In this document: in pieces, positions 1-11,175 of the stretch
Position numbering within the stretch: the first letter of the stretch is position 1
Layout: every line of letters begins with the position of its first letter
Origin: Diphasiastrum complanatum
Lineage: Eukaryota > Streptophyta > Lycopodiopsida > Lycopodiales > Lycopodiaceae
Reading direction: 5' to 3'
Length of the DNA stretch: 64,000 nt
NCBI GenBank assembly: GCA_029204225.1
Contig: CM055092.1
Coordinates: 85,856,032 to 85,920,031, forward strand
Notes under the pieces: generated by a model
Seen by the model: the letters and a program-made list of their open reading frames with translations, nothing else
The model's database searches: none
Told to the model about the DNA's origin: nothing
Translations under genes and position numbers: made by a program

Positions 1-175
1 ACCACATGTCGATAGACCAAGTCCCATCTGAATCCTGGAAAGTCGGTAAACCCCTCTCCTGACTCTCATGAGTCTCCATGAAAAGTAATAGATCTCTCTC
101 ACCAATGAAGTCAATCAGATCACTAGCAATGGACGATGAATGTATGTCGTTGCAATTCCAAATCCCAATCTGCAA
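1..175 (-). pseudogene. LINE copy A endonuclease, N-terminal fragment
   Basis: The minus-strand frame ending at the window edge reads IGIWNCNDIHSS, then a L-x-D-F-I segment and LLLFMETHE. This is the N-terminal signature of the exonuclease-endonuclease-phosphatase fold in L1-type LINEs: the Asn of WNCN and the Glu of ETHE are the expected metal-site residues. An in-frame stop lies just upstream. This part is absent from LINE copy B, so the two copies keep complementary pieces of one protein. Confidence 0.65.
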
Positions 176-318
176 GCGGCGTGGATGGGGCCCCAGTATG
201 CTCCCAATATTGGGCACCCCAATTCCCTATTTTTCAGCATCCTTAGACACATTGTCAATGTATCCGATTCGACCATCCCTGTAGATAACATCATCTCTAG
301 TTGTTCTCCATGCTGAAT

Positions 319-1005
319 CTATATCTCTATTGTGATGCCCAAGCGCAGTTTCAAGGAAACCTTTTGCTTCTTCAAGAGCATTTTGAGTGTTTGCGATGCC
401 CTTACTCGAACATTGTATGCTTTTTGCTCCCTAGATCTCTCTTCTGAAAGAGTAGCTGAAATGACCGAAGAAATAGGGGCACTTGGTTTGTTACCTTTTT
501 TGATAATTGCTGCCCAAAAAACGGTTTCCTCCTTCTGCTTCTCGATTTTGTCCTCCAATTCTTTGAGTTTGTGCGATGGTGGTGTAGCAAGAAGAGGTCG
601 GGACTTGAATTCTTTTCTCAGAAGATCTATGTCTTGTTGCAGCTTGGTGTTGGCTTCTTTGAGAGCAGACATCTAAGTTTTAACCATGTGTAATTTTGTC
701 TACATACCTTGAAAATCCTGTAATAACATACTCAGGCTAGAGGCAAGATAGGACTCCATTGCCTTTGTGGGAGTGTAGGGTTCTTGAGAATAAGAGCTAA
801 GGGGAGTTATTGGATTGATGGGCAAAGAAGAAGAAGAAGAAGAAGGGGAGATAGGAACAAAGGAAGATAGAGCAGAAGGAGAAGAAGAGGAGGAGCATGA
901 GAAAGAAGGTGGGGGAGATGAGGATGAGGATGAAGAAAAGAATGATGAGACAGCAGGGGGGGGGCAGGAGGGGTGGAGGGAGACATCCTTCCCTTCAAAG
1001 TGCAT
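319..1005 (-). pseudogene. LINE copy A ORF1 (coiled-coil nucleic-acid-binding protein), frameshifted
   Basis: Two minus-strand reading frames (700-1005 and 319-672) together give a Ser/Pro-rich N-terminus, a short YTPTKAMESYL segment and a heptad-like coiled coil rich in K, E and L. A frameshift or stop around 672-700 separates them. The matching parts are contiguous in LINE copy B, where the same order is followed by an RRM-like region. ORF1 proteins of L1-type LINEs coat the element RNA. This copy cannot make a full protein. The long Ser codon run (tct/tcc) at 815-960 also appears as an acidic ORF on the plus strand, which is only its complement. Confidence 0.6.
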
Positions 1006-1060
1006 TGTGAATTAACCATCACCGGTGGTACAGATTCAACAATTGCCAATGGCTCCATGT

Positions 1061-2030
1061 AAGACCAAACAGTGGGTGCTCTTCTCTTGTTTGAACAAGA
1101 AAACCAATTTTTCTCTTACAACGCTGACCAGATGCCAACGATTTCAGGTTGCCAGACACTCAGGCTGGAAGTAGCATTGACAGCAAATGTCCGCTTACGC
1201 AATTCCTCCGTTTACAATTGCAGATGAGGTATCTTGAATGTGTGTCCCCTGTCTTCACTCAAATGTTGGACCAGGAAGCAATCTTACAACATTCTCAATA
1301 GAGGGCTTCTGATTCTAAGTACTCAACAATGGAGCAAGTGCACACTCAGCTCCTGGCGATGGAGCTACAGCTAGTAGCGATCTACCAGCAGAGACTTTCA
1401 GATAGATGACAGGTTCATTGGATTCTCTGAGCTGGAGTGGCCACGATAGTGGAGTCTTTATGGAGGCAGTGATGTAGCCATCACCTCTGGACCTCCTTTT
1501 GCAAAAGGCAAGTGAGATGAAACTCATAGATTTTCCTTGGAACTTGTAAGCCCGCTGGCTGGAGCTACGTGCATCCAAGGACACTCAAATCAGTGGTTAC
1601 GTGATTGCAATGTGCCGCTACGTACATCCAAGAACGCTCAAATCAGTGGGTTGGAGCTACGTGATTGCTATGGTGAAGCATCGCAAGAGGAGGGGAGTAG
1701 GAGGTATGGCTCAAACACTAAACACCATGAATAAAACACAATGATCAGTGATGGATTCCATTAAGCAACAACGATGGCTTCCTCTCCATCAGCGATGGAC
1801 TTCTGTTTGGCAGCACTTCCACCAGAGAGAGAGAGAGAGAGAGAGCAAGAGAGAGAGAGAGAGAGAGAGAGATGTCTCCCAAGACCTCCAATCCGGATAG
1901 AGCTCCAAGAACGCAATAGGGAAGTGCAATGGACGAAACCTACCCAACCAAATTGAAGTTTTTAGAGAGACATGTTACGTGGGATCTTGTAGATCTTCCT
2001 CCAAGCAAGAAACCATAGATAATAAGTGAG
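1061..2030. other. Gene-free stretch with short tandem duplication and GA run
   Basis: No supported gene. About 1560-1672 contains two diverged copies of a roughly 55-bp unit (gctacgtgcatccaagg / gctacgtacatccaaga, each followed by cactcaaatcagtgg-like sequence and tacgtgattgc). A (GA)n microsatellite interrupted by 'gca' lies at 1824-1872. The short ORFs here have no recognisable domain. Confidence 0.5.
1824..1872. repeat. (GA)n microsatellite
   Basis: Nearly uninterrupted ga dinucleotides with one 'gca' break. Confidence 0.95.
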
Positions 2031-2031
2031 T

Positions 2032-2545
2032 TTACAGGGCAAAATTTCATGCAGATTAATTTATCGCAAAGCACAAGGCGCGTTTAGTTGTCAAAGGTAA
2101 TTGACTACGATGAGACACGTGCTCTTGTGGCGAAGTTGACAACATCGTACTTGGTAATTACATCGGCATCTCATTTTGGATGGATGTGAAGTCTACTTTC
2201 CTAAATGGAAACCTAGAAGAGAAAGTACACATGCTCCAACCACAAGGCTTTGTTGTCGAAGTACAAGAGAGTAAAGTGTGCAAGTTGCAAAATGCGCTAT
2301 ATGGCCTCAAACAGGCATCACAAGCATGGTATGGGGACAGATTCATAGTTACTTTGTTTCCAATAATTTTGTGAGAACTACTTCAAATCCCAATCCGTAT
2401 GTGTTTCCAAATGAGGAAAGTGTTGCTTTGCTAGTACTTTATTTTAATGATATTATTATCCCTGGAAATGATCAAGATTTTGTACATACCATCAAAACTG
2501 ATTTATGCAAACAGTTTGAGATGACGAATCTAGATCTTATGCAAG
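2032..2545 (+). pseudogene. Ty1/copia reverse transcriptase fragment
   Basis: The translation contains the copia RT hallmarks: a K-x-I-D-Y-D-E-T segment, WMDVKSTFLNGNLEEKVHM, QPQGF and KVCKLQNALYGLKQASQAWY, and later a weak LVLYFNDIIIPG segment where YVDDII is expected. Frame changes at about 2340-2400 and an altered active site show it is dead. No LTR belonging to it could be assigned. Its downstream end runs abruptly into gypsy RNase H sequence, so the fragment is bounded by a rearrangement. Confidence 0.8.
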
Positions 2546-2555
2546 AGTCGTGGCT

Positions 2556-2960
2556 GACTTTGTCACATTTAAGATTGTTGACCCTCAAAACCATTTGTCG
2601 TAGCAACGGATGCAAGCGATATAGTTGTTGGGGCAGTTCTAATGCAAAAGGGTAGGTCAATGGCCTTTGAGAGCAAGAAGCTCAACCCTGATTGAAAGAA
2701 TTAAACTCATGAAAAAGAGTTGTATGTCCTAATCCTCACTTCAAATCATGGAGGCATGATTTATATGGTGCAGAATTCTATGTGTACAACGACCACGACA
2801 CCCTTAAGTATTTCTACAATCAACCGGACCTAAGAGGGTGGTAGGTACTAGGCTAGGTGGGTTGAATTGATGCAAGAATTTCACATGGAAATTCAATACA
2901 AAAAAAGCTGCCGACAAGTCTTGCAGTTAATGTTTTACCTCAGATATTGTATCAGGAGTC
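2556..2960 (+). pseudogene. Ty3/gypsy RNase H fragment
   Basis: Across shifting frames the sequence reads FVVATDASDIVVGAVLMQKG, then AFESKKLNP, HEKELYVL, YNDHDTLKYFYNQPDLRG and ARWVELMQEFHMEIQY. This is the conserved RNase H region (DASD, E, D of TDH-like, ARW) of Ty3/gypsy pol. It starts directly after the copia RT fragment, a domain order that neither superfamily has. Several stops and one-base shifts mark it as a pseudogene. Confidence 0.8.
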
Positions 2961-4423
2961 TTTTGTGGTCATAGAGAATGACCTAATTTTGGGCTATTTG
3001 ATGTCGAGAAGCCAATGGATTGAATTCCAACTATTGTAGGAAGTAATGACAAAAAATCTGAAATTGTTGCATGAATGTTTTCAAAAATAAGAGGCATTGA
3101 AAAAGCCAGCCAAGAGTAGTTAATTCACTAAATAATCCAACTTCCACATGCCTTGAAAGTGCTCTAATACCATATCATGAACTCAAATCACAGATCTAGC
3201 ATCACATTAAACATAGAAGGCCATAGAAGATGAAGAAAATAGCATCTTCCAACCAAGAACTTTGAAAGAACAACAAAACAAGTGAATAGCCATTCTCCTA
3301 CAAACAAGAGCAATGAGTCCCCTACAAAGAACTCAAAAAGAAATCAAACCACACGCTATCACATGAATTTCTATACTCCCTATTGATACTCTATACTGAT
3401 ATAAAGGCTAAATGCTTAATTTGAAAAGAAAGTGAAAAAGATTCCTCCAAAAATAGTGGCCCCTCCTCTAGAGGCCCATATGCCTTGTGAATACAAATAA
3501 CCACGAATCTTGAAAGTAATCACCACCAATGAATTAAAATTACCGTTGGACCCAAAAGTAATCACTATCGCATGAATAGAATCGTCATTGACAAGTAGAA
3601 TGGGTGCTAGGCCCATAAGCCCCTAAAACTACCTCGATGTCCATGACAGTAATCCTTCAACTTAGAACCCAAAGATATAACTTGCTCTGAAAATTTTGAG
3701 ATAAAGGAAAATCGCTCCCACAAGTGAAAATCATGGAGCTAGCAAAATCTTGAATGATGGATTTCGAGATCCCTACCATTTCAATATCAAAAATGCAATG
3801 CAAATGATCAACATGAAGAAATAAGGCCCCCAATTACAATAGAATAACAATATAAGCCCTAAGCACATGCAGATAACTACTAAACTTTTGTTCAAGAAGT
3901 TCTCTAAGTGACAAAGACAATTCATACATTAAAAACAACAATGACATTTTTTTTCCATACACCGAATCAAGTATGATTCAAAATACTATAATTGGACAAG
4001 CTACTTAACTAATATCAAAGGTATAAAAGATAAGGAAAGTCTACACAAATTACCCGTAAAGCGAACTTCCTTGATTCCCAAAGAAATTTGATGGATTTTT
4101 CCAATTCTTGCAATGTACTCCAATTGGTGGACCAACTGCAAAATAGCAAATCAATGTAGATATTACTACCCCAGACAAATAGAAATAGTAGATAGTTCTA
4201 GAGTAATCATTATTAAACTTACTATTATTTCATTTAGCTATGCGATGTCTCACATGGATGTCTTATTGTTGTTTCATAAATGTTTCATTTCTGTTTCGTT
4301 TTAGATTGGACTTGTGTATTAATTCCCAAAGTAAAAATCACATTTAAAATGTAATTTTTCAATCTTATGTATTTGGGCACTTCGAAGAAATTAATCTCTC
4401 TTGTACCTATGAGTATTGATAAG
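2961..4423. other. Gene-free stretch with possible copia LTR end (minus strand)
   Basis: No gene supported. On the minus strand TGGTATTAGAGC at 3163-3174 is one base from the plant copia primer binding site (initiator tRNA-Met 3' end). The sequence to its right (about 3175 onward) could therefore be a minus-oriented 5' LTR, but I cannot define its outer end. The rest is AT-rich and unremarkable. Confidence 0.35.

Positions 4424-4488
<65 letters not shown>
4424..4488. repeat. (CT)n microsatellite
   Basis: About 65 bp of uninterrupted ct dinucleotides, immediately upstream of LINE copy B. Confidence 0.97.
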
Positions 4489-4489
<1 letters not shown>

Positions 4490-4899
4490 GGCGCCCTAGG
4501 CCATTTCTTACCCGGCCTCCCTCCTCCATGGCTCCATGTAAACAAGGGGGAGCTAACTCCCCCCGTTCCCCACCTCATTTCGACAGCAATATCTCCATCG
4601 CTGGTAGTAGCTCCAGTACCTCCATCGCTGCCAGCACTTCCATCATTGCTACACCTCCATCGCTGGCAGCAGTATCTCTATAGCTGCCAGTACCTCCAGT
4701 GCTGGGAATAGCTCCGTCACTGGAAACTGTACCTCCCCATCGCTGCCAGCACCTCCATCGCTAGCAGAACCCACTCAGGTAGTGCTACCAATTGCCAGCG
4801 AGCAGCAGCGCTGCCTACAGTCACTGCTCTGCCTCCTATCCCTATCAACGTTGTCCCTCTCCCTCCCTCATCTACCATTTCTTCTTCATCCTCTGTATC

Positions 4900-5538
4900 T
4901 ACTACCTGATCATCTGAACCCACATCACCTTCTTCCTCATCTGCCAAGAATGCTCTTTTTGAAGATGATAGCTACACACCAAGAAAGGCAATTGAGGGGT
5001 ATCTAAAAGCTGAGGTGGATGCCTTAAGACTCGAAGTACAGAAACTTAAGCTGACAATGACGACATTACTTCAAGATAGCATGGTTCTCAAGCAGAAAAT
5101 CCAGACATTAGAAGGAACGCCATCCCCAATGACAAGTAAAATCAATGAGTTAGAACAACATCTGAGCGAACACGAGGAGGCTACGAAAACTTGGGCTTCT
5201 TTATTCCAAAAAGAAGAAGGTAATAGGGCTCAAACGTCCACTATTATTTCAGCTCCCTTCTCTGAAGAAAAATTACGTGATTTCAAGGCTCTCAATGTTT
5301 GAGTTCAGGTGTTCTTGACACTCAATATGCTGTGAAAGAAGCAAAATCCTTTTTAGATACCACTTTGAGTTTCAATAGAAATGGATTGGATAATGCTTGG
5401 CATACCAAAGAAGACAATTCCACTCTTATTATTCGTTTCAAATCAAAAGAAGAAAGAACTAAAGTATTGAGACTCAAGCCTAAATTAAAGGGCACACAGA
5501 TTTTCCTAGATGAGGATCTTACTTATTATGGGGATTGA
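4900..5538 (+). pseudogene. LINE copy B ORF1
   Basis: Frames 4948-5302 and 5299-5538 overlap by a few bases and together give SYTPRKAIEGYL, a long coiled coil (LRLEVQKLKL and following heptads), a TIISAPFSEEKLRDFKALNV segment and then a compact region ending in TQIFLDEDLTYYG, typical of the RNA-binding end of plant LINE ORF1. One stop or shift near 5300 separates the two halves. The coiled coil matches LINE copy A on the minus strand. Confidence 0.65.
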
Positions 5539-5790
5539 CAAGATATCGGCTGATGATGGTGGCCCGGTCTCTACATATGGTGAGCATTTTCTTCTACTGC
5601 GTCAGGCCCATGAGCTTGAAATTTTTAATGGCATGTCTTGTTGGCCGAGTTCTGGTGACAATACTTTCCACCCTCATAGGTGGGGAGCATAGTGTTATTT
5701 CATGGGGTCGCCATCTCGTATACCCGTTTTATCCGACTTTACTATTTCTCCCACCACACTATCTGACCATTCCTTTCCTTCCATCTAGTT
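5539..5790 (+). pseudogene. LINE copy B endonuclease, C-terminal part
   Basis: Frames switching between 5510-5692 and 5535-5804 give LLLRQAHELEIFNGMSCWP, a FHPHRWGAS-like stretch and LSDHSFLS. The last is the conserved SDH motif (catalytic His) of APE-type endonucleases. The N-terminal half with WNCN and ETHE is missing, so the fragment begins at an internal deletion. Confidence 0.6.
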
Positions 5791-6180
5791 GGGCTCAGTG
5801 TTAGATATCTCTCCATCTAATCCCTCTCCTATAGAACGCACTCCTAGTTACACGTTCAGTCATGCACACACACATTTTTACCAAGATGCTCTCTCCTTCA
5901 TACTCTGAAGTTTCCATATTAAGACTGGCATATCTAGATTCGTAGCCTTGCGAGCCCACTCCACTCCAAAGCATCATTTCTCACTACAGCTCTTCATACC
6001 ATTGCTTCTATGGCCTTCCCATCCAAACATCGTAAAAAATCCACGCGCCCAAAGGTTCGTCATCCTCGCCAGCCTTGGTAGGATGATGTATGCAAATAAC
6101 TCCACTTGCAAGTCAACTATGCACCATCCTTACCATATCTTCCCATCTTCGTAATATCAAACGCCTATATAGCTATACTT

Positions 6181-6573
6181 GTTGTTATAAAAAAACGCAT
6201 GTATGAAACTTCTGAAGGAAAACGTCTCGTGGATCTTCTCTATAGTTCCTCCTCTGGTGCTTTCTGGTGTGAGTTTATCTCCCAAGCTCCACCTCCATTG
6301 CTGAAAGATTTACGTTGTTGGACTGAATATGCCACACTACTCTATACCTTTCCCACTGATCCGATTGTTATATCTCCTCATCCCTCCACCTTCTCCTTTT
6401 TCACTCCTGCTATGGTCTCTCTTGCCATTGAGAAAATGAAGTTCCATCATGCTCAGGATATCAAGGACCTAGAGGCCGAACTCCTTATTCATGCCACTAA
6501 TATGCTTGCACCCATTCTGGCCTCACTCCTTAATCAGGCCGTCATTTCTGGCTTTCCCCTTCCATGGTGCACT
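6181..6573 (+). pseudogene. LINE copy B reverse transcriptase, fingers region
   Basis: The frame gives FFTPAMVSLAIEKMKFHHAQD, then DLEAELLIHATNMLAP and LNQAVISGFPLPWCT. This matches the pattern A-x-x-K-M-x-x-x-K-A-x-D-x-x-x-L-x-A-E and G-F-P-x-x-W that precedes RT motif 1 in plant LINEs. The frame is broken exactly where the LTR sequence begins. Confidence 0.7.
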
Positions 6574-7033
6574 TGTCAGAATTCAACGTGAACTAGAAGC
6601 GGAAACATTCACAATGAAATAAGTGATTAACATTCTATGAACAATCACAAATTATGCATACAAGTGGAAGCAAAATAGGATATCAATAATCTCTATACAA
6701 AGAATGTATGTACATAAGCATTGCCACTCTCTCTAGTCTCTCCGGCCTCTTTAGGCTCTTCCTTTCCTCTTCAACAGAAAGAGGGCGCCTATTTATACAA
6801 GTAGAGAGAGAGAAATCCAAAGGCCAATGGGTCCCAATGTGGAATATCCAAAAGCCAACAGCCAAGAGCCCTGTGTTATATAGGAGTTACAAAAGCAAAT
6901 GAAAAGCCCTGGCATTGGACAGCCAAGTGCTAATTGGAGAAGGTCACTTGCCCCATGGACCCCCCATTATGAGTTGGGCCTCTCCAAACTTGAGTACATG
7001 GACCAAAAGTTAAAAAATGCTCCACCCCTAACA
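6574..7033 (-). mobile_element. Solo LTR inserted in LINE copy B
   Basis: In the minus orientation the sequence begins TGTTAGGGGTGG and ends TTCTGACA, giving the TG...CA ends of an LTR of 460 bp. It contains a perfect TATAAATA box on the minus strand (complement of 6790-6797). LINE RT coding sequence lies on both sides. The 5-bp flanks (gcact / gttgt) do not match, so a target-site duplication is not supported; either the ends are off by some bases or the locus was rearranged. Confidence 0.55.
6790..6797 (-). promoter_or_regulatory. TATA box inside the solo LTR
   Basis: The minus strand reads TATAAATA followed by GGCGCCCTC, a textbook plant TATA context about 240 bp into the LTR. Confidence 0.5.
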
Positions 7034-7179
7034 GTTGTCTAGGGTGTACCTTCTGGTACCTCAACTTCGCAGTCAGAGCATCAATAGAGGAATCTCCATA
7101 AAGGACAAATAAAACAAATAGTGACTTCTAACAGCACTAATATCATCCACCCCTTTCAAAGAGTGGGGACCCCCCCATG

Positions 7180-8110
7180 AAACCTGATAACTATTGTAGT
7201 ACGTACCATTATGATTGGGCACATTGTGGCTAAACTTTATGGCACTATCCTTCAAACAAAGATTAGTTGTGAGGCAGAGACACGGAGATTACATGCTTTG
7301 GGTCAGGCTAGCTTCAGGACACAACATTCCACCATTGATCATGTGTCACACCTCGTGCTATCATTGAGGAGGCTAGGTCAGAAATGAGAGTTTCCTGCTG
7401 TTGTGGATTTCCAGAGGGTCTCTCTAAGAGATCTTGGTTTTACAACTAATACCATATTTGTTTTGTCATCGCACTTTATGAGCAGGTTTGGGGATGCTTC
7501 AAATCGGAGGAGGGTCTCTCTGAGAGAGTTAGGAGTACTATTGGGGTGAAACAAGGTTTTCCCTCTCCCCCACACTCTTTGGTATGTATATTGATGAGCT
7601 TCATAAAGCCATCAACCAGGATGGTGGTATTGGCTACAAGCTTGTTGATAATACTCATTTCCTCTATGCTGCTGCTATGGCATTGCTTTCTTCTTCTAGT
7701 TAGACACATTACATGTTTGTGGAGACTTATTTAGCTTGACTGTGCATACCAGGAAAACCTAGATCATGATTTTTAATACCTCCAAGACCTTTATGCAGCG
7801 GCAAGGTAGGGGCACAACCACTCAAGGTGGTATCCTCTTATACTTATTTGGGGACTTCCTTCACTAGTCATGCTTTTAGTATGAGACAATGGTGCCACAG
7901 CTAGTAGACTACGTAAGGGTCGTGCTTCATTGGTTCTGCTTCAAGAAGTACATTCGGGATGCCGCGAGTAACAGTAACTTGTTTGAAACTATTGTTACAC
8001 CCACAGCTATGTATGCAGCGGAGGCTTTTTTTCTATGTTCAAGGAGTAGTCAATTGTTGTGAAAAATCAGTTAGGTGAGGACAAAAGCACAAAAGGCTCA
8101 TAGGCAAAAA
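7180..8110 (+). pseudogene. LINE copy B reverse transcriptase core and post-RT region
   Basis: Despite stops, one can read YRTIMIGHIVAKLYGTIL, GQASFRTQHSTIDHVSHL, QGFPLPHTLWYVY (from a G-x-P-L-S-P-T-L-F-x-x-Y-I-D-E-L motif), HFLYAAAM and FETIVTPTAMYAAEAF. The catalytic YADD of motif C is replaced by YAAA, so the enzyme is inactive even apart from the frameshifts. The region resumes right after the solo LTR. Confidence 0.7.
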
Positions 8111-8379
8111 TTGAGGGGTCACCTTAAAAGCCTCACGAATCTCAATAAGGAGAACTTATTAGGCCTCAATTCTGAAAACCATGCATGACAAAAAAAAACT
8201 GTCCGTTTTACCATTAATTAATCTTCAATATAGGATTATTGTATTCATTCACCTAGTCATGACTAGCACTAGGCTCTACGAGCCTGTCAAGCTCATGCAT
8301 CCACTGTACTTTAAAAACAGCAAATTAGAAGCTCAATCATATGAAAAGCTTAAAAATGGGATCTTGGGACATTAAGTAC

Positions 8380-9761
8380 CCGTATCCATATCTAGTATAC
8401 ATGAGGACAACCAGCGGCTGTGGATCAAAGGCTATTTCCTCCCATTCCATGGATGTAATTCCCTTTACCAACCATTCATCGTCATCCTCTTCTTCTAAGT
8501 CTATGTCGGATTCATCATCACTATCATCGTCATCGCCCTGCTTATCCTCCTTATCATTTTTTATTTTTATGTCACTGAAAAAAGAGTCCAGCCTGAAACC
8601 CCATCCTTCTTCACCTTCGTCTGGCCAATCAGGATCTTCTTCTTCCACCACCCATGGGTAATCATCATCGGCACTGTTGCCAACATTCTTGTAAGTATGA
8701 GCTTCAGAGGCCTTTCTTTTCTGTTGGAATTTAAAACCTCCAGCTTCTTTCTCATCAAACTCACTATCCCTTTCCTTCTCTATCTCTGGTCTATTTGGGT
8801 TCTCTGTTCCCCGTGCATTAACACCTCTCTCCTTGTTCTTGCCATTTCCTGCTATCTCACGTTCAGCACTTTCAGCTTCAAAGTGTCCACCTATAGATCT
8901 GCTATCAGCCTTGTACTCTGAGGTTACTTCCAAACTCTTAGCTGATGAATCATCTGAAAGTTGGAGTCTATCATGAACTTGACGTCTGGATGTAACATGC
9001 TCAGAATCAGTGCTACCCTTTGGTTCTCTATTTGAAGTACTTGATATCATTGAGGCTGACTTTGAAACTCTAATCCCACTCTTTGGGTTTATTGCAGAGT
9101 CTTTCCCTTTCATCTCCAGTTCAGTTATTTCCTTTGGATCACTTTCCAGCTCCGTCTTTAAGTCACTCCCAGATTGAAAGACTAAAGATTCATCAATGTG
9201 CTGCCTGCTTTGACAATCTGCTGCCGGGCTTCTATGCATCTTTGCCACCTTTGCCTGTCTTGCAACTGTTTCTGAACCTATGCATTTTCTGCTCTTTGGC
9301 ATGTCTTTTATGACAGCATGTTCATCTTTTGTCAAATCACTAGCATTACCACAAGATCCATCACCTGCAAACATGTCATTTGTGTTTTTTTGACCATTCA
9401 GGGAAAATTTGGTTTCGTCAGACAAACCTGTTCCTGCTTCCAAATCTAGAGTTTTTAAATCTGAAAGTTTGTGGGCAATTTGGTCAGAATTAGAATGCTC
9501 AGAATGTTGACAATCCACTTTGCTCATTGTTCTTTTACGAGCACAATTTGAACTTTTATTGCTTTCTTTGAATCCGTTTAGCATTCGGCCTTGTGTTACA
9601 TGTAAACCACCCCACAGTTTTAACAGGTTTCCATCATTTTTTGGTCTACCTCTTTGCAGAGTGTGGACATTTGCTGCTTCTACTTGAATACTCTCTGCTG
9701 CACTTGAGATTGGTGTAGAAAACCTTATGGCTCTACCTGTCTCTGCATTGCTTCTGAATTC
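8380..9761 (-). CDS. MRL7/SVR4-like chloroplast protein, exon 2 (C-terminus not visible)
   Basis: This 1382-nt exon continues exon 1 at 11176-11295 in frame (phase 0). The acceptor is tttttacag (AG at 9762-9763), and the likely donor is GG|GTACTT at 8379-8378, exon phase 2. The protein has a GRPKND AT-hook-like motif, a long Ser/Lys/Glu-rich disordered middle, YPWVVEEEDPDWPDEGEEGW, GFRLDSFFSDIKIKN, a run of Asp/Glu, and EWEEIAFDPQPLVVLMYTRYG. This ordered tail resembles the plant family MRL7 (SVR4), plastid proteins with a thioredoxin-like fold that act in plastid gene expression and thylakoid biogenesis. The thioredoxin-like C-terminal half should follow in later exons to the left, but none is recognisable as far as position 1. 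LINE copy B lies directly downstream. Family assignment is from memory of motifs, not a search. Confidence 0.6.
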
Positions 9762-11175
9762 CTGTAAAAACATACAGAGGTCATTTTTCAGCAAAACCCT
9801 CTTTCCAATGAGTTTAAATCTTCAGGATACCAAACAGGATTCTCCATATTCCTTGTTAGGAAACTAGCTAAAAACATGTATAGTGCACTCTTATCAGCAC
9901 TGAATACAGTTCTGGCTTACTTCACCCTGAAAATACTAGAATGCTTCTGGATTTAGACTACGGGAAGTTGTCACAGCAAACTGCACGGTCCATATCTATC
10001 AAAAATTAAGATACCAACAAAACCAAGATGAACTTAGCTTCACAGCATTAGGCAATCCAAGATACAACCTTGAAACCTATGAAATGAAGGATCTCAAATC
10101 TAAGCACGCTGTCCATTCTCTCCAACTCTCTTCTGTATCTACCTAGATAAACTTGAAAAGTGGTAACAGTCTAGAGGAAATGCCAAGCTTTATTGTCATG
10201 TGATCAAACTATTACTCTATGCACATGATGGGGCATTTTCTATCCATGGCAGAGCTTCTATAGCATCTCAAGGCTCTCAAAAGCTTTTATGATCCCCAGC
10301 AGTAGCAGAGTTGGATCAAGGAATTGCTACTGCATAAACTTTGATGCAGGCTTGAATCCCGGCTGCTGCAGATTAGGGTTATCTCGAGCCTTGTGTTCAA
10401 ATTTGGCTTGACCTTTCTGTGGATGTATTGTCTATATACATTGTGTGTAAAATGTCCCTAGTGCTTGCAAGCATCAACTGGTGCAACAAAAAGAAAAACG
10501 TTTTTGAAATCTTCCATCACTCATTAACCTAAAAAAGACAAGAGTACAGGCCTTCTGATCCGAACTTGGAGATACAAATAATTTTCCAAGTGGAAAATCT
10601 CTCAATAACTTCCTAGGAATGCAGGTTATCACAAAAGACTTATGGGAGGGTGGGAAACCTTTAAAACCATGGAAGCAAATGCTTAAACATGAACTTGTGG
10701 TCATGGAGAGATTTTATGCCTTGAATATCTATCTCTTTTTGAAATTTTTTAAGCATATAAATCTCAGATAAGGTTAGTAATGCCATAAGTGCATAGATTA
10801 AAAAAACACAACAAAAATAGTTAATCAACTTATCCTATAACAAAGCATCAGCAAAATAAAACATTATAGTCCGAAATCACCTATTATAGAAGCATCTCAA
10901 GCCCCCCTTGGAAACCAAGATGTATTATAAGAGCATCATTAGCCAACAATCTATTTTCAAAATGGTCCATGTTCTTTCAAATAGACCAAGTGTAAAATAA
11001 GATGTAAATCATGACTATCAAGAACAAATTAACACAAGAAAAAGGAGCAACAAACTTAGAATATGGTGGTCATTCCGTCTTCTCAGTTTCGCAAAGAGTG
11101 TGAAAATGTTTCAGCAAAAAGAAAAACCTTCACTGATCCTAATAAATCAGCAAAAGTAGTAAATGGAGTGCTTAC
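9762..11175 (-). other. Intron 1 of the MRL7/SVR4-like gene
   Basis: The intron begins GTAAGC (11175 downward) and ends tttttacag. It is 1414 bp long and contains no recognised gene or transposon. A tRNA-like fragment near 10310-10380 was considered and rejected. Confidence 0.6.

Larger units (their letters stand above)
1..1060 (-). mobile_element. LINE copy A (APE-type non-LTR retrotransposon), cut by window edge
   Basis: Read on the minus strand this interval gives a serine/proline-rich leader, a coiled-coil ORF1 fragment and then the start of an APE-type endonuclease. The order is that of an L1-like LINE. The ORF1 part aligns by eye with the plus-strand copy at 4.9-5.5 kb; both share a YTP-K-A-E/M-YL stretch followed by heptads and an I-S-A-x-x-S-E-E segment. 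The RNA-binding part of ORF1 between the coiled coil and the endonuclease is shortened. The element continues past position 1, so RT and 3' end cannot be judged. The 5' limit near 1060 is where similarity to the other copy can no longer be followed. Confidence 0.7.
4489..8110 (+). mobile_element. LINE copy B (APE-type non-LTR retrotransposon), interrupted by a solo LTR
   Basis: Plus-strand remnants occur in the order Ser/Pro-rich leader, ORF1 coiled coil, RRM-like segment, C-terminal half of the endonuclease, RT fingers, RT core, and a post-RT segment with FETIVTPTAMYAAEAF. This is the normal L1-type layout. A 460-bp LTR (6574-7033) sits within the RT. The N-terminal half of the endonuclease is deleted near 5540. 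Stops and shifts are frequent. The 3' end near 8110 is estimated from where protein similarity fades; no poly(A) tail is visible. Confidence 0.75.

Noticed and set aside
700-1058. Acidic (E-rich) plus-strand ORF as a real protein
   Set aside because: Complement of the Ser codon run of LINE ORF1; no independent support.
10310-10385. tRNA gene or SINE (gcttgaatcccggc like a B box)
   Set aside because: No A box at proper spacing, no foldable cloverleaf and no flanking TSD.
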